Shown: positions 7,640-14,659 of the stretch, piece after piece
How the letters are laid out: every line of letters starts with the position of its first letter
How positions within the stretch are numbered: position 1 is the first letter of the stretch
DNA from: JAHRAW01 sp965203265
GTDB lineage: Bacteria; Pseudomonadota; Gammaproteobacteria; Arenicellales; Poriferihabitantaceae
DNA: 64,000 nt
Direction of reading: 5' to 3'
Assembly (NCBI GenBank): GCA_965203265.1
Contig: CBDBBV010000002.1
Location: forward strand, 2,197,426-2,261,425
Program-made: the position numbers and the translations under genes
Notes under the pieces: generated by a model
The model's input: the letters and a program-made list of their open reading frames with translations, nothing else
The model's database searches: none
Told to the model about the DNA's origin: nothing

Positions 7640-8554
7640 ATGAAAGCCACCACCGACACTCGCCACATCCCCCACCGCGCCAGCGCATTGCTAGCCGCCG
7701 CGAGCTGCATCCGCCACGGCTTCTACGGCCGCCAAGGCGGCGTGTCCGGCGGCGAGTTCGCCTCCCTCAACTGTGCCGCCGATTGTGGCGATCGGCCTGA
7801 CGCGGTGGCGGCCAATCGTCGGCTTGTGGCGGGCGATCTCGGCGTGGCGCGCATCTGTCTCAACCGGCAAGTACACAGCGCGCGCACGCGCATCATCGCC
7901 GCCGCCGATCTCGTCGATTCCGATACCGCCGACACCATGGACTCCGCCGACTCCATCCCCGCCGACCCTGACACCGATCTCGCCCACCCCCTCCTCCCCG
8001 CAGACGCACTCGTCACCCGCGAAACCGGTGTCGCCCTCGGCGTGCTCACGGCGGATTGCGCGCCGGTGTTGTTGGTCGATCCGGTGGCGGGCGTCATCGG
8101 TGCTGCTCATGCCGGCTGGCGGGGCGCTTTGTTGGGGGTGGTGGAGGCCGTGGTCGAGGGGATGGTGGCGCTTGGTGGGCGTCCGAATCGGATGGTGGCT
8201 GCCGTCGGGCCGGCCATCCAGTGTCGATCCTATTCGGTCGGCGGCGAATTCCACGCACATTTTCGCGCCGAATCGCCGGTGCCCTGCGCGACATGCTTTC
8301 AGCGCCACGGCGACGGCTATCGCTTCGACCTGCCGCACTATGTGCGCCTGCGTCTCGCCCGCACCGGCGTGCCGGAGCGCGCCATCGAAGTGCTGGCGGA
8401 CGACACCTTCGCCGACGAAACCCTCTTCAGCCATCGCCGCAGCCGCCTGCGGGGGGAAGCGGGCGGCGGACGCCAACTGGCCGCCATCGCGCTGGCCGAA
8501 GTCGGGACCGAAACCGGAGTCGAGACCGAAACGGAAGCCGGAGTCGAAACCTAG
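7640..8554 (+). CDS. pgeF: PgeF/YfiH-type purine nucleoside phosphorylase-laccase domain protein
   Basis: A 304-residue protein of the Cu/Zn polyphenol-oxidase fold (YlmD/YfiH). Family hallmarks are NRQVHS, LTADCAPVLLVDP, GAAHAGWRGALLG and the later Cys/Tyr motif CRSYSVG. E. coli PgeF hydrolyses misincorporated muropeptide precursors, and other members act on purine nucleosides. Two peculiarities: a Thr/Asp-rich insertion around residues 90-115, and a low-complexity C-terminal tail of Glu-Thr-Gly-Val repeats made from a repeated ACCGAAACC-like DNA unit (about 8505-8570). The repeat continues past the stop codon, so tail length may vary between strains. Confidence 0.88.
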   Translation: MKATTDTRHIPHRASALLAAASCIRHGFYGRQGGVSGGEFASLNCAADCGDRPDAVAANRRLVAGDLGVARICLNRQVHSARTRIIAAADLVDSDTADTMDSADSIPADPDTDLAHPLLPADALVTRETGVALGVLTADCAPVLLVDPVAGVIGAAHAGWRGALLGVVEAVVEGMVALGGRPNRMVAAVGPAIQCRSYSVGGEFHAHFRAESPVPCATCFQRHGDGYRFDLPHYVRLRLARTGVPERAIEVLADDTFADETLFSHRRSRLRGEAGGGRQLAAIALAEVGTETGVETETEAGVET

Positions 8555-8711
8555 ACCGAAGCCGAAACCTAATTGGCCTGCCGCTGGGCGCGAATGTGTC
8601 GATAAATCGCCCGCCCGCCCATTTTCATTTATCCTGATGTTCGGGGGATTCGGCATTTTGCCGGGCAATTCTGTTGCCCCTGATGGCGTCAAGCGTGCTA
8701 CACTGCCTGCC

Positions 8712-8891
8712 ATGGAGCGTTTTGATATGGAAATCGTGCGCCGTTCGGCTGGGCAAATTGGCGTGGTGCTGGTTGCCGCGAGTTTGGTCGAAGGCGCGTT
8801 TGGTGGCGGAACGCCGGCCGCGACAGGGGGATTGTCGCTGATCGGCGCTTTGCTGATTTTCTTGGCTGCTTATCGTGGAGGACACGACTGA
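8712..8891 (+). CDS. Small membrane protein, 59 residues
   Basis: The reading frame starts MERFDMEIV and has two hydrophobic stretches (GQIGVVLVAASLVEGAF and LSLIGALLIFLAAY). The short C-terminus ends GGHD. The stop overlaps the next start as TGATG, so the two small genes are probably translated together. No family recognised; small subunits of transporters or regulatory membrane peptides look similar. A -10-like TACACT lies about 10 bases before the start. Confidence 0.5.
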   Translation: MERFDMEIVRRSAGQIGVVLVAASLVEGAFGGGTPAATGGLSLIGALLIFLAAYRGGHD

Positions 8892-8998
8892 TGGACCCTG
8901 TGCTATTTGCCGCATTGGTGGCGGCAGTCCCGCTTGCCGTGGTAATACTAATCTCGATTCATCAGGACAAGAAAAAGGGCAAGGACAAGGGCGATTGA
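8891..8998 (+). CDS. Tiny membrane protein, 35 residues, coupled to the 59-residue protein
   Basis: ATG overlaps the upstream stop (TGATG). The protein is one membrane helix (LFAALVAAVPLAVVILISI) followed by a very basic tail, HQDKKKGKDKGD. Positive charge after the helix suggests a cytoplasmic C-terminus. Too short for a family call. The gene overlap and hydrophobic/basic layout make it more believable than a random short ORF. Confidence 0.45.
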   Translation: MDPVLFAALVAAVPLAVVILISIHQDKKKGKDKGD

Positions 8999-9089
8999 CC
9001 ATTTCGCCCAAGTCATTGCTGGTTTTCTTGGTAGCCATAACCCCCACACCCCAACACCATTCGGCGCGGCGGCGATTCCGGCTTAACCC

Positions 9090-9326
9090 TGCGGTAGCGG
9101 CCAACGCCGCAGCCTCGAGGGCGACCACGAGGGAATCGAGTGGGACGGCAATACGCTGGATGTGCAAGTGGGTGCCGACCGGTGTCTGGGCACGCAAAGG
9201 GCGGTGGGCGCGGCATTTTCGTGGAATGAAGAATCCGGAGGCGGCAAGCGCGGCAAATACGAATTCGACATGCGCAACGTGAACCCGTATATCGGCTGGC
9301 GCACCGGCGAGCGAACCTCCTTGTGA
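9090..9326 (+). pseudogene. Autotransporter beta-barrel fragment (relic)
   Basis: One frame from about 9090 to a stop at 9326 reads SLEGDHEGIEWDGNTLDVQV, GADRCLGTQRAVGAAFSW, then FDMRNVNPYIGWRTGE. This alternation of aromatic and glycine residues, with the NPYIGW turn, matches early strands of autotransporter barrels attached to Calx-beta type passengers. There is no start codon or ribosome site, and neither passenger nor the rest of the barrel remains. It is best read as debris of a once larger surface-protein gene of the kind seen at both ends of the window. Confidence 0.6.
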
Positions 9327-9621
9327 ATCTGTTTGTACAAACGCCTCCGAAAATAGCGTTATTCCCGACTCCTGTTGCGTAGCGAGTTTTGTCTCCGGTT
9401 CGGCTTGCTCTATCCATTGAAATCGCAATGTCGAAAGCAAATTAGTCCATGTTTTCTAGAGATTTGTAATGACTGTCTCTGCGCTAGTATAAACCTGTGT
9501 CGGTAAGTCCTATTGCAGCTTTCTTTGCACATTGTACTAGCGTCATTCGCTATTGAATAGATAAATCCGAAGACCTCAAGTCACACTCCTCTTTCATGGT
9601 GCATCCCCGTTAGTGTTGGTT
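9327..9621. other. Intergenic AT-rich spacer
   Basis: About 295 bases, clearly lower in GC than the surroundings, without a supportable gene. It lies between the barrel relic and the 3' end of the HsdR-N-like gene. I see no convincing promoter, terminator or RNA here. The composition change marks the edge of a probably acquired segment. Confidence 0.5.
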
Positions 9622-10440
9622 TTACGAGATGCAATTTATGGAACGCCAGATCTCAGGTTGAATCAAGGTCGGTGGTGGTTTTCGCCGCCTTTCGCACGGT
9701 CTTCTTCCGGGCTTTTTTCGCACTTCCCGCTTGACCAAGCGCTGCGCGGCGTCTGAGGACTCACCCTCAAGCACATCCCTCTTCAGCACTTCCGGAAGCA
9801 GTGCTTCGATATCTTCATCGGTAACCTTGCCAGAGGCCAACCGTCGCAGCTCCCGTCGCAGCGCTGGAATGATGGCCTCCGACTGAATCAGGGCAGCGAG
9901 CACGAATCGGTTCACGGTCTGCGCCCGCTTGTGGAATGCTGCTATGGCATCCTTGCTCATGCCGGATCGGCAGAGTAAATACAGCAACGAAAGATCACTT
10001 GTTTTACGAGGGGACAGTTCGAGGAAATTGAAATCGAGTACCAACTCATGGGAAACCGGCCGCTTGAAATTGATCCGATAGACTTGCCAGTGAGTCCCGT
10101 TTGTCAGGACGACCCAGGGAATTCCCTCGTTTGCGCCGTAGTTGATTGCCTGTCTGAGGTGATTGTGTTTCAGCGTAAGCCCGACCGCCTTGACCTCAAT
10201 CAGATATTGGGTGGAGCCATCAACCTGAACCGCAAGATCACAGTACGCGCCTTGAATCGCTACCTCTCTGGTGATCTCTAGATACCGATTGAAACCGAAC
10301 ACATCGGAAAGCATGTCGGTGACGATGGTAACCGTGTTCGACTCGTTGATATCCCGGCGCTTGGCTTCTTCGAGGATTCGTTGAAAAACGCCGATCTGTT
10401 TTGTCAGACGTTCTACTACCTTTTTCGGAACGTTTGTCAT
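9622..10440 (-). CDS. Orphan HsdR N-terminal-like (PD-(D/E)XK) nuclease-domain protein
   Basis: A 272-residue protein. Residues about 45-130 match the HSDR_N-type nuclease fold: VFGFNRYLEITREVAIQ, CDLAVQV (acidic ligand), YLIEVKAVG (Glu-x-Lys) and RQAINYGANEGIPWVVLTNG. No helicase or methylase is fused or adjacent, so it is not a Type I restriction subunit. Stand-alone proteins of this kind are common and mostly uncharacterised, often in accessory regions. A helical middle part and a very basic tail (KKPGRRPCERRRKPPPT), suited to nucleic-acid contact, follow. The role is unknown; defence or repair is plausible. Confidence 0.7.
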   Translation of the reverse strand: MTNVPKKVVERLTKQIGVFQRILEEAKRRDINESNTVTIVTDMLSDVFGFNRYLEITREVAIQGAYCDLAVQVDGSTQYLIEVKAVGLTLKHNHLRQAINYGANEGIPWVVLTNGTHWQVYRINFKRPVSHELVLDFNFLELSPRKTSDLSLLYLLCRSGMSKDAIAAFHKRAQTVNRFVLAALIQSEAIIPALRRELRRLASGKVTDEDIEALLPEVLKRDVLEGESSDAAQRLVKREVRKKPGRRPCERRRKPPPTLIQPEIWRSINCIS

Positions 10441-10475
10441 CTGCTTCTCTCTAGGTATTTACGCCCGCGCAGGAA

Positions 10476-10724
10476 TCAAGGGGAGGAGAAAAACCGAACG
10501 ATGACCGTCGCCAGCGTGGCCGCAATGGCCATGCCGCCGAGTACGCTACTCAAGGTCCAGACCTTAATGTTCCGAATTTCCTCTTTTGGCACCGAATACT
10601 CCAGTCGCGTCGCAACCGCCGCCAACCGGGTACTGATTCTATCGTAGTGATCTGGGTAATTTCCCTCAATCCTTTTGGCAACCTCACGGTTTTCCGCTTC
10701 CAAAAGAATGTCGTGCATGGTCAT
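10476..10724 (-). CDS. Small membrane protein, apparent fusion of the two upstream small proteins
   Basis: 82 residues with a good ribosome site (GGAGG, 8 bases before ATG). The first 26 residues (MHDILLEAENREVAKRI, NYPDHY) resemble the start of the 88-residue protein encoded at 11187-11453. The rest (RLAAVATRLEYSVPKEEIRNIKVW, then a membrane helix and a final IVRFF) resembles the coiled coil and membrane helix of the 95-residue protein at 10892-11179. It therefore looks like an in-frame fusion of a duplicated two-gene module. Function unknown. Confidence 0.7.
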   Translation of the reverse strand: MTMHDILLEAENREVAKRIEGNYPDHYDRISTRLAAVATRLEYSVPKEEIRNIKVWTLSSVLGGMAIAATLATVIVRFFSSP

Positions 10725-10891
10725 GGTGATACCTCCGGACTCCGAGTGATTTTCGCCGATTTGCCGGTTGGCCTATCGTTCAGAAATATAGCCGATGCGC
10801 TTGAATGCCGAAACGCGCGAATGTCTTTGTCCGAAAAAATCATCTACTCTCTCCGCCGGGTGCTTTCAAGGGTGGTATTCCGGGTTACTAC

Positions 10892-11179
10892 CTAATCCAA
10901 CCAGAACAAGCGGATTGTGGTCAAAATAAGCCCGGTAGCGCCGATGAATCCGACAACTAGCCCATACAGTATCCAGTTTTTTATCTTGGTAATGGCCAGT
11001 TCGAGTCCTTCTTTGGTTGCGGTGTCCCGCATGCGATCATTCAGGACAGCCAGCTGGCACTCCACTGCACGCAAGCGAGCATCAACGCCATTACCGTCGC
11101 CATCACCACCGAGGCCACTCGGCGGCACCGGGGCCGCCGCGGTTACGGGTGCGCCGTTGCCGTTCTGTTTTTGGTTCAT
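10892..11179 (-). CDS. Small coiled-coil membrane protein, 95 residues
   Basis: A Gly/Pro/Asn-rich N-terminal 30 residues is followed by a coiled coil (ARLRAVECQLAVLNDRMRD), a KEGLELAITKIKNW amphipathic stretch and one membrane helix (ILYGLVVGFIGATGLILTTI). It starts 7 bases after the 88-residue gene, so the two are one transcription unit. The layout resembles haemolysin-XhlA-like small proteins, but no family can be named with confidence. Confidence 0.7.
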   Translation of the reverse strand: MNQKQNGNGAPVTAAAPVPPSGLGGDGDGNGVDARLRAVECQLAVLNDRMRDTATKEGLELAITKIKNWILYGLVVGFIGATGLILTTIRLFWLD

Positions 11180-11186
11180 GCAGGGG

Positions 11187-11453
11187 TCATCTGTCTTGCG
11201 ACTCGAACCACTCCCAGAAGTCAGGTCGGGCCAAGCCGGAACGAGCGCCGTTCAGTTTGACAACGACGCCAGCGGCACCTTCGGCGTCAGTGTAACGCTT
11301 GATGTCGATTTTTTCGGCGACTTTGGAGGACAGATCTTCGGTGTGCACAAAAAAGCAGGTTTCGTTGAGGGAGTAGTGGTTCGGGTATTGCGCCGCAATC
11401 CGGTTGGCCACGCCGCTGTCGGGTGTTTCGAGGATGATTGCGTGCATAGGCAT
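11187..11453 (-). CDS. Conserved small soluble protein, 88 residues, first gene of the small module
   Basis: The start is set at MPMHAIILETPD because a CCGGAG ribosome site lies 8 bases upstream; the frame is open further. The protein has an alpha/beta look: MHAIILE, VANRIAAQYPNHYSLNETCFFVHTEDLSSKVAEKI, then GAAGVVVKLNGARSG, ending PDFWEWFESQ. I recognise the pattern as a recurrent hypothetical protein but not its function. Because it precedes a membrane coiled-coil gene, the pair may work together at the membrane. The palindrome at 11621 lies about 170 bases upstream and may control the module. Confidence 0.7.
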   Translation of the reverse strand: MPMHAIILETPDSGVANRIAAQYPNHYSLNETCFFVHTEDLSSKVAEKIDIKRYTDAEGAAGVVVKLNGARSGLARPDFWEWFESQDR

Positions 11454-11620
11454 GGATGATTCTCCGGTAACGGTTGGAGTGGCGCCGGAACCTGGGAGAT
11501 GCCAGAGAACCAGCATGGAACTGATTATGTCTTTATTGTCAGGGATGGCAAGTCGGAAATGCAAGGGCTGGCCATGGCCCATCCGCTTTGTAATTTTTCC
11601 CATTTTTACGGGGTGCTTAC

Positions 11621-11661
11621 ATAAATTTTGCAAAATTCCGGTACAATTCTGCAAAATTTAT
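11621..11661. promoter_or_regulatory. Long AT-rich palindrome between divergent genes, likely operator
   Basis: ATAAATTTTGCA (11621-11632) and TGCAAAATTTAT (11650-11661) are perfect inverted repeats, 12 bases each, 17 bases apart. The left arm extends into the smaller palindrome TTTTGCAAAA. The site lies between the divergent small-protein module (minus) and the cell-wall hydrolase (plus), in a region much richer in AT than the genome around it. It fits a dimeric repressor or a pair of sites; a cruciform or replication element is less likely. Confidence 0.55.
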
Positions 11662-11734
11662 GGTAAAACCCCATTTACCCTGAATTTGCACAGGTTTCCG
11701 TATTCCGTATCCACAACCCAACCCAACCCGACCC

Positions 11735-12277
11735 ATGCCGAATTCATCCATTTTCCGTTCTTCCCGCTGCCGCACGCACGCTGTTGCCGCGCGGTCGCTT
11801 CCGAAATTGCTCGCGTTGTTGGCCGCTTTCCTGTTGCCGGTGGCGGTGGGGCATTCCCAACGCACCGATGAAGGCGAGCATTTGTCCGTTGCCGAGGCCG
11901 GGGCGAAGGAAGTCGTCTGCATGGCGATGAACATCTACCACGAGGGCCGCGGCGAATCCGCCAAGGGGCAGGCCGCCATTGCCGCGGTTACCATGAATCG
12001 CGTGCGCAGCGCGCGCTATCCGGACACCGTGTGCGAAGTGGTGTGGCAGCGCAAGCAGTTCAGTTGGACTCGGCTGGCCGCCCACCACCATGCCATCCGC
12101 GATCGGCGGGCGTGGAAGGAAGCCTTGGTCATCGCCGAGCTGTTCCTCAACGGGGCGAAAATGCCGCAGGTTGGCGAGGAAATCACCCACTATCATTCGG
12201 TGGATGTGCAGCCCTATTGGAGCGACAACAGCCGTCTGGTCGTGCAGATTGGCGACCATCTCTTCTATACCCTCTAA
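11735..12277 (+). CDS. Secreted cell-wall hydrolase (SleB/CwlJ family)
   Basis: A 180-residue protein with a basic N-terminus and a signal sequence (LPKLLALLAAFLLPVAVG), then a Hydrolase_2 domain. It contains the diagnostic AMNIYHEGRGES with the catalytic Glu and AAIAAVTMNRVRS. The C-terminal half has YHSVDVQPYWSD and GDHLFYTL, also typical. It probably cuts glycan strands in the periplasm. No strong ribosome site is seen at the ATG. It is followed 100 bases later by the nitrilase-tldD-pmbA group. Confidence 0.88.
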   Translation: MPNSSIFRSSRCRTHAVAARSLPKLLALLAAFLLPVAVGHSQRTDEGEHLSVAEAGAKEVVCMAMNIYHEGRGESAKGQAAIAAVTMNRVRSARYPDTVCEVVWQRKQFSWTRLAAHHHAIRDRRAWKEALVIAELFLNGAKMPQVGEEITHYHSVDVQPYWSDNSRLVVQIGDHLFYTL

Positions 12278-12376
12278 GATCGCCATCGTCGCCGTGGCCG
12301 CCATCGCCGCCGACGATTCCGCTCGGCGCGGCGGCGGCAGCCCGCCGCGTTTCGGGGCGGTAAGTGGGGCGCGAAC

Positions 12377-13192
12377 ATGACCCTGATTGCCGCAGTGCAG
12401 ACCACCTCCGGCGACGATGTCGACGAGAATCTTGCCGCCGCCGCCGACCATGTCGAAAGCGCGCGGGGGTTGGGGGCGCGGTTGGTGGTGCTGCCGGAAT
12501 GTTTTGCCCTGATGACGCGCAGCACGCGGCAGTTGCGCCAGTGCGCGGAAATTCACGGCGAGGGCAAGATTCAGCATTTCATGGCGCAGTTGGCGCGCCG
12601 TACCGGGCTCTGGATCATCGCCGGCAGCGTGCCGATTCGCAGCGACGACCCCGCCCGCGTCTTCAACACATTGCTAGTGTATGACGATGCCGGCACGAAT
12701 GTGGCGCGCTACGACAAGATTCACCTGTTCGACGCCGAATTGCCCGGCGAAAGTCATCAGGAATCCGGGTACACCCGCGCGGGAAATCGCTGGGTGGTGC
12801 AGGATACGCCGGCCGGGGCGGTTGGATTGACGGTGTGCTACGACCTGCGCTTTGCGGAAATATACCGCAAGCTGGCCGCGCTGGGCGCCACCATCATGGT
12901 AGTGCCGTCGGCGTTCACCGTGCCCACCGGCGCGGCGCATTGGAAGCCGTTGTTGCGCGCCCGCGCCATCGAGAATTGCTGTTATGTGATCGCGCCGGCG
13001 CAGGTCGGCCACCACCCCGGCGGACGGCGAACATATGGCCACAGTCTCATCATCGACCCGTGGGGGAAAGTGATGGCGCAGCGCAAGAGCGGCGTCGGCG
13101 TGCTGCTTGCCGAAATCGACCACGAGCGGCTGGCGCAGGTGCGGGCGCAGCTGCCGTGCCTGTCTCACCGCCGCCTCGACCTATTCCCTTGA
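12377..13192 (+). CDS. Carbon-nitrogen hydrolase, Nit1-like (probable deaminated-glutathione amidase)
   Basis: A 271-residue nitrilase-superfamily enzyme with the Glu-Lys-Cys triad visible as VVLPECF (Glu), ARYDKIHLFDAE (Lys) and VGLTVCYDLRFAE (Cys). Length and motif surroundings fit the Nit1/NIT2 branch, whose known activity is hydrolysis of deaminated glutathione, a metabolite-repair step. In many gammaproteobacteria this gene precedes tldD, as here, with a 16-base gap. The precise substrate is inferred from the family. Confidence 0.88.
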   Translation: MTLIAAVQTTSGDDVDENLAAAADHVESARGLGARLVVLPECFALMTRSTRQLRQCAEIHGEGKIQHFMAQLARRTGLWIIAGSVPIRSDDPARVFNTLLVYDDAGTNVARYDKIHLFDAELPGESHQESGYTRAGNRWVVQDTPAGAVGLTVCYDLRFAEIYRKLAALGATIMVVPSAFTVPTGAAHWKPLLRARAIENCCYVIAPAQVGHHPGGRRTYGHSLIIDPWGKVMAQRKSGVGVLLAEIDHERLAQVRAQLPCLSHRRLDLFP

Positions 13193-13208
13193 ACCGAACT
13201 TAACCACC

Positions 13209-14657
13209 ATGGCGCAACTGTTGCAAACCGCGAAAAACACCCTGCTCGAACCCGCCGGCCTCGGCGAGCGGGAAATCGATCAGGTGCTCGGCCGTCTGAT
13301 GGCTCCGCAGGTCGATTACGCCGACCTGTATTTCCAGTATTCCCGCCACGAATCCTGGTCGCTGGAAGAGGGCGTGGTGAAATCCGGTAGTTACTCCATC
13401 GGACAGGGCGCGGGGGCGCGCGCGGTCAGCGCCGACCGCACCGGCTTCGCCTATTCGGACGAACTGATCTTGCCGGCGTTGTCCGACGCCGCCGATGCCG
13501 CCGGTGCCATCGCCCGCAATTCATCCGCCGACGCCATCGTCGCCGTCGAGCGCCGCCAGTCCGCCGACGCCATTTGCTATCAGCCGGTCGATCCGCTGGG
13601 CTCCCTGAGAGATGAGGAAAAGGTCGCCCTGATTCGCCGCACCGAGCAAATCGCGCGCGCCGCCGACCCGCGAGTTTCTCAGGTCATGGTCAGTCTGGCG
13701 GCGGTTCAGGATGTGATTCTGGTGGCGCGTTCGGACGGCCTGCTGGCGGCGGACATTCGCCCGCTGGTGCGCATGAATGTAACCGTCATCGTCGAGCAGG
13801 GGGGGCGGCGGGAACGGGGCACCGCCGGCGGCGGTGGCCGTTGCGACTACCGCTATTTCACCGAGCAGGATCGCGCCGACGCATTTGCCCGCGAGGCGGT
13901 CAGGCAGGCGTTGGTGCAGCTGGAAGCGGTCGATGCCCCCGCCGGCGAGATGACCGTGGTGCTCGGCCCGGGCTGGCCGGGGATACTGCTGCACGAGGCC
14001 ATCGGCCACGGCCTCGAAGGCGACTTCAACCGCAAGGGCACCTCGGCGTTCAGCGGGCGAGTCGGCGAAAAGGTGGCGTCCGCGCTGTGCACCGTGGTCG
14101 ATGACGGCACCATCGAAAACCGCCGAGGCTCCCTTTCCATCGACGACGAGGGCGAGCCGACTTCGCGCACCGTGCTCATCGAAAACGGCATACTGCGGGG
14201 CTACATGCAGGATCAGCTCAACGCGCGCCTGATGAACATGCCGCCCACCGGCAACGGTCGGCGCGAATCCTTCGCCCACCTGCCCATGCCGAGAATGACC
14301 AACACCTATATGCTCGGCGGCCAACACGATCCCGATGAAATCATCGCCTCGGTGGAAGACGGGCTGTACGCGGTCAACTTCGACGGCGGCCAAGTGGACA
14401 TCACCTCCGGCAAATTCGTCTTCTCCGCCTCGGAGGCGTATCGAGTGAAAAACGGCAGAATCGAGCAACCGGTGCGCGGCGCGACCTTGATCGGCAACGG
14501 CCCGGATGTGCTCACCAGAGTGTCCATGCTGGGCAACGATATGGCCCTCGACTCCGGCGTCGGCGTATGCGGCAAGGACGGGCAGAGCGTGCCGGTGGGC
14601 GTCGGCCAGCCCACCATGCGGATCGATCGCCTGACCGTCGGCGGGGTGGCGCTGTGA
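13209..14657 (+). CDS. tldD: Metalloprotease TldD
   Basis: A 482-residue subunit of the TldD/TldE (PmbA) zinc protease, known to mature microcin B17 and to degrade CcdA. It carries the characteristic LLHEAIGHGLEGD (HExxxH zinc motif) and conserved C-terminal segments including TSGKFVFSASEAY. The first in-frame methionine after the nitrilase stop, MAQLLQTAK, is used; the open frame upstream lies inside the nitrilase gene. It is followed without a gap by pmbA, its partner. Confidence 0.96.
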   Translation: MAQLLQTAKNTLLEPAGLGEREIDQVLGRLMAPQVDYADLYFQYSRHESWSLEEGVVKSGSYSIGQGAGARAVSADRTGFAYSDELILPALSDAADAAGAIARNSSADAIVAVERRQSADAICYQPVDPLGSLRDEEKVALIRRTEQIARAADPRVSQVMVSLAAVQDVILVARSDGLLAADIRPLVRMNVTVIVEQGGRRERGTAGGGGRCDYRYFTEQDRADAFAREAVRQALVQLEAVDAPAGEMTVVLGPGWPGILLHEAIGHGLEGDFNRKGTSAFSGRVGEKVASALCTVVDDGTIENRRGSLSIDDEGEPTSRTVLIENGILRGYMQDQLNARLMNMPPTGNGRRESFAHLPMPRMTNTYMLGGQHDPDEIIASVEDGLYAVNFDGGQVDITSGKFVFSASEAYRVKNGRIEQPVRGATLIGNGPDVLTRVSMLGNDMALDSGVGVCGKDGQSVPVGVGQPTMRIDRLTVGGVAL

Positions 14658-14659
14658 AT

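Noticed and set aside
9622..10440. Calling this gene a Type I restriction subunit (hsdR)
   Set aside because: Only the nuclease-like domain is present; helicase motifs and hsdM/hsdS neighbours are lacking.
10721..10844. Possible 40-codon gene coupled to the 82-residue protein
   Set aside because: A careful re-read of the minus strand shows a stop after 23 codons, so no coupled frame exists.
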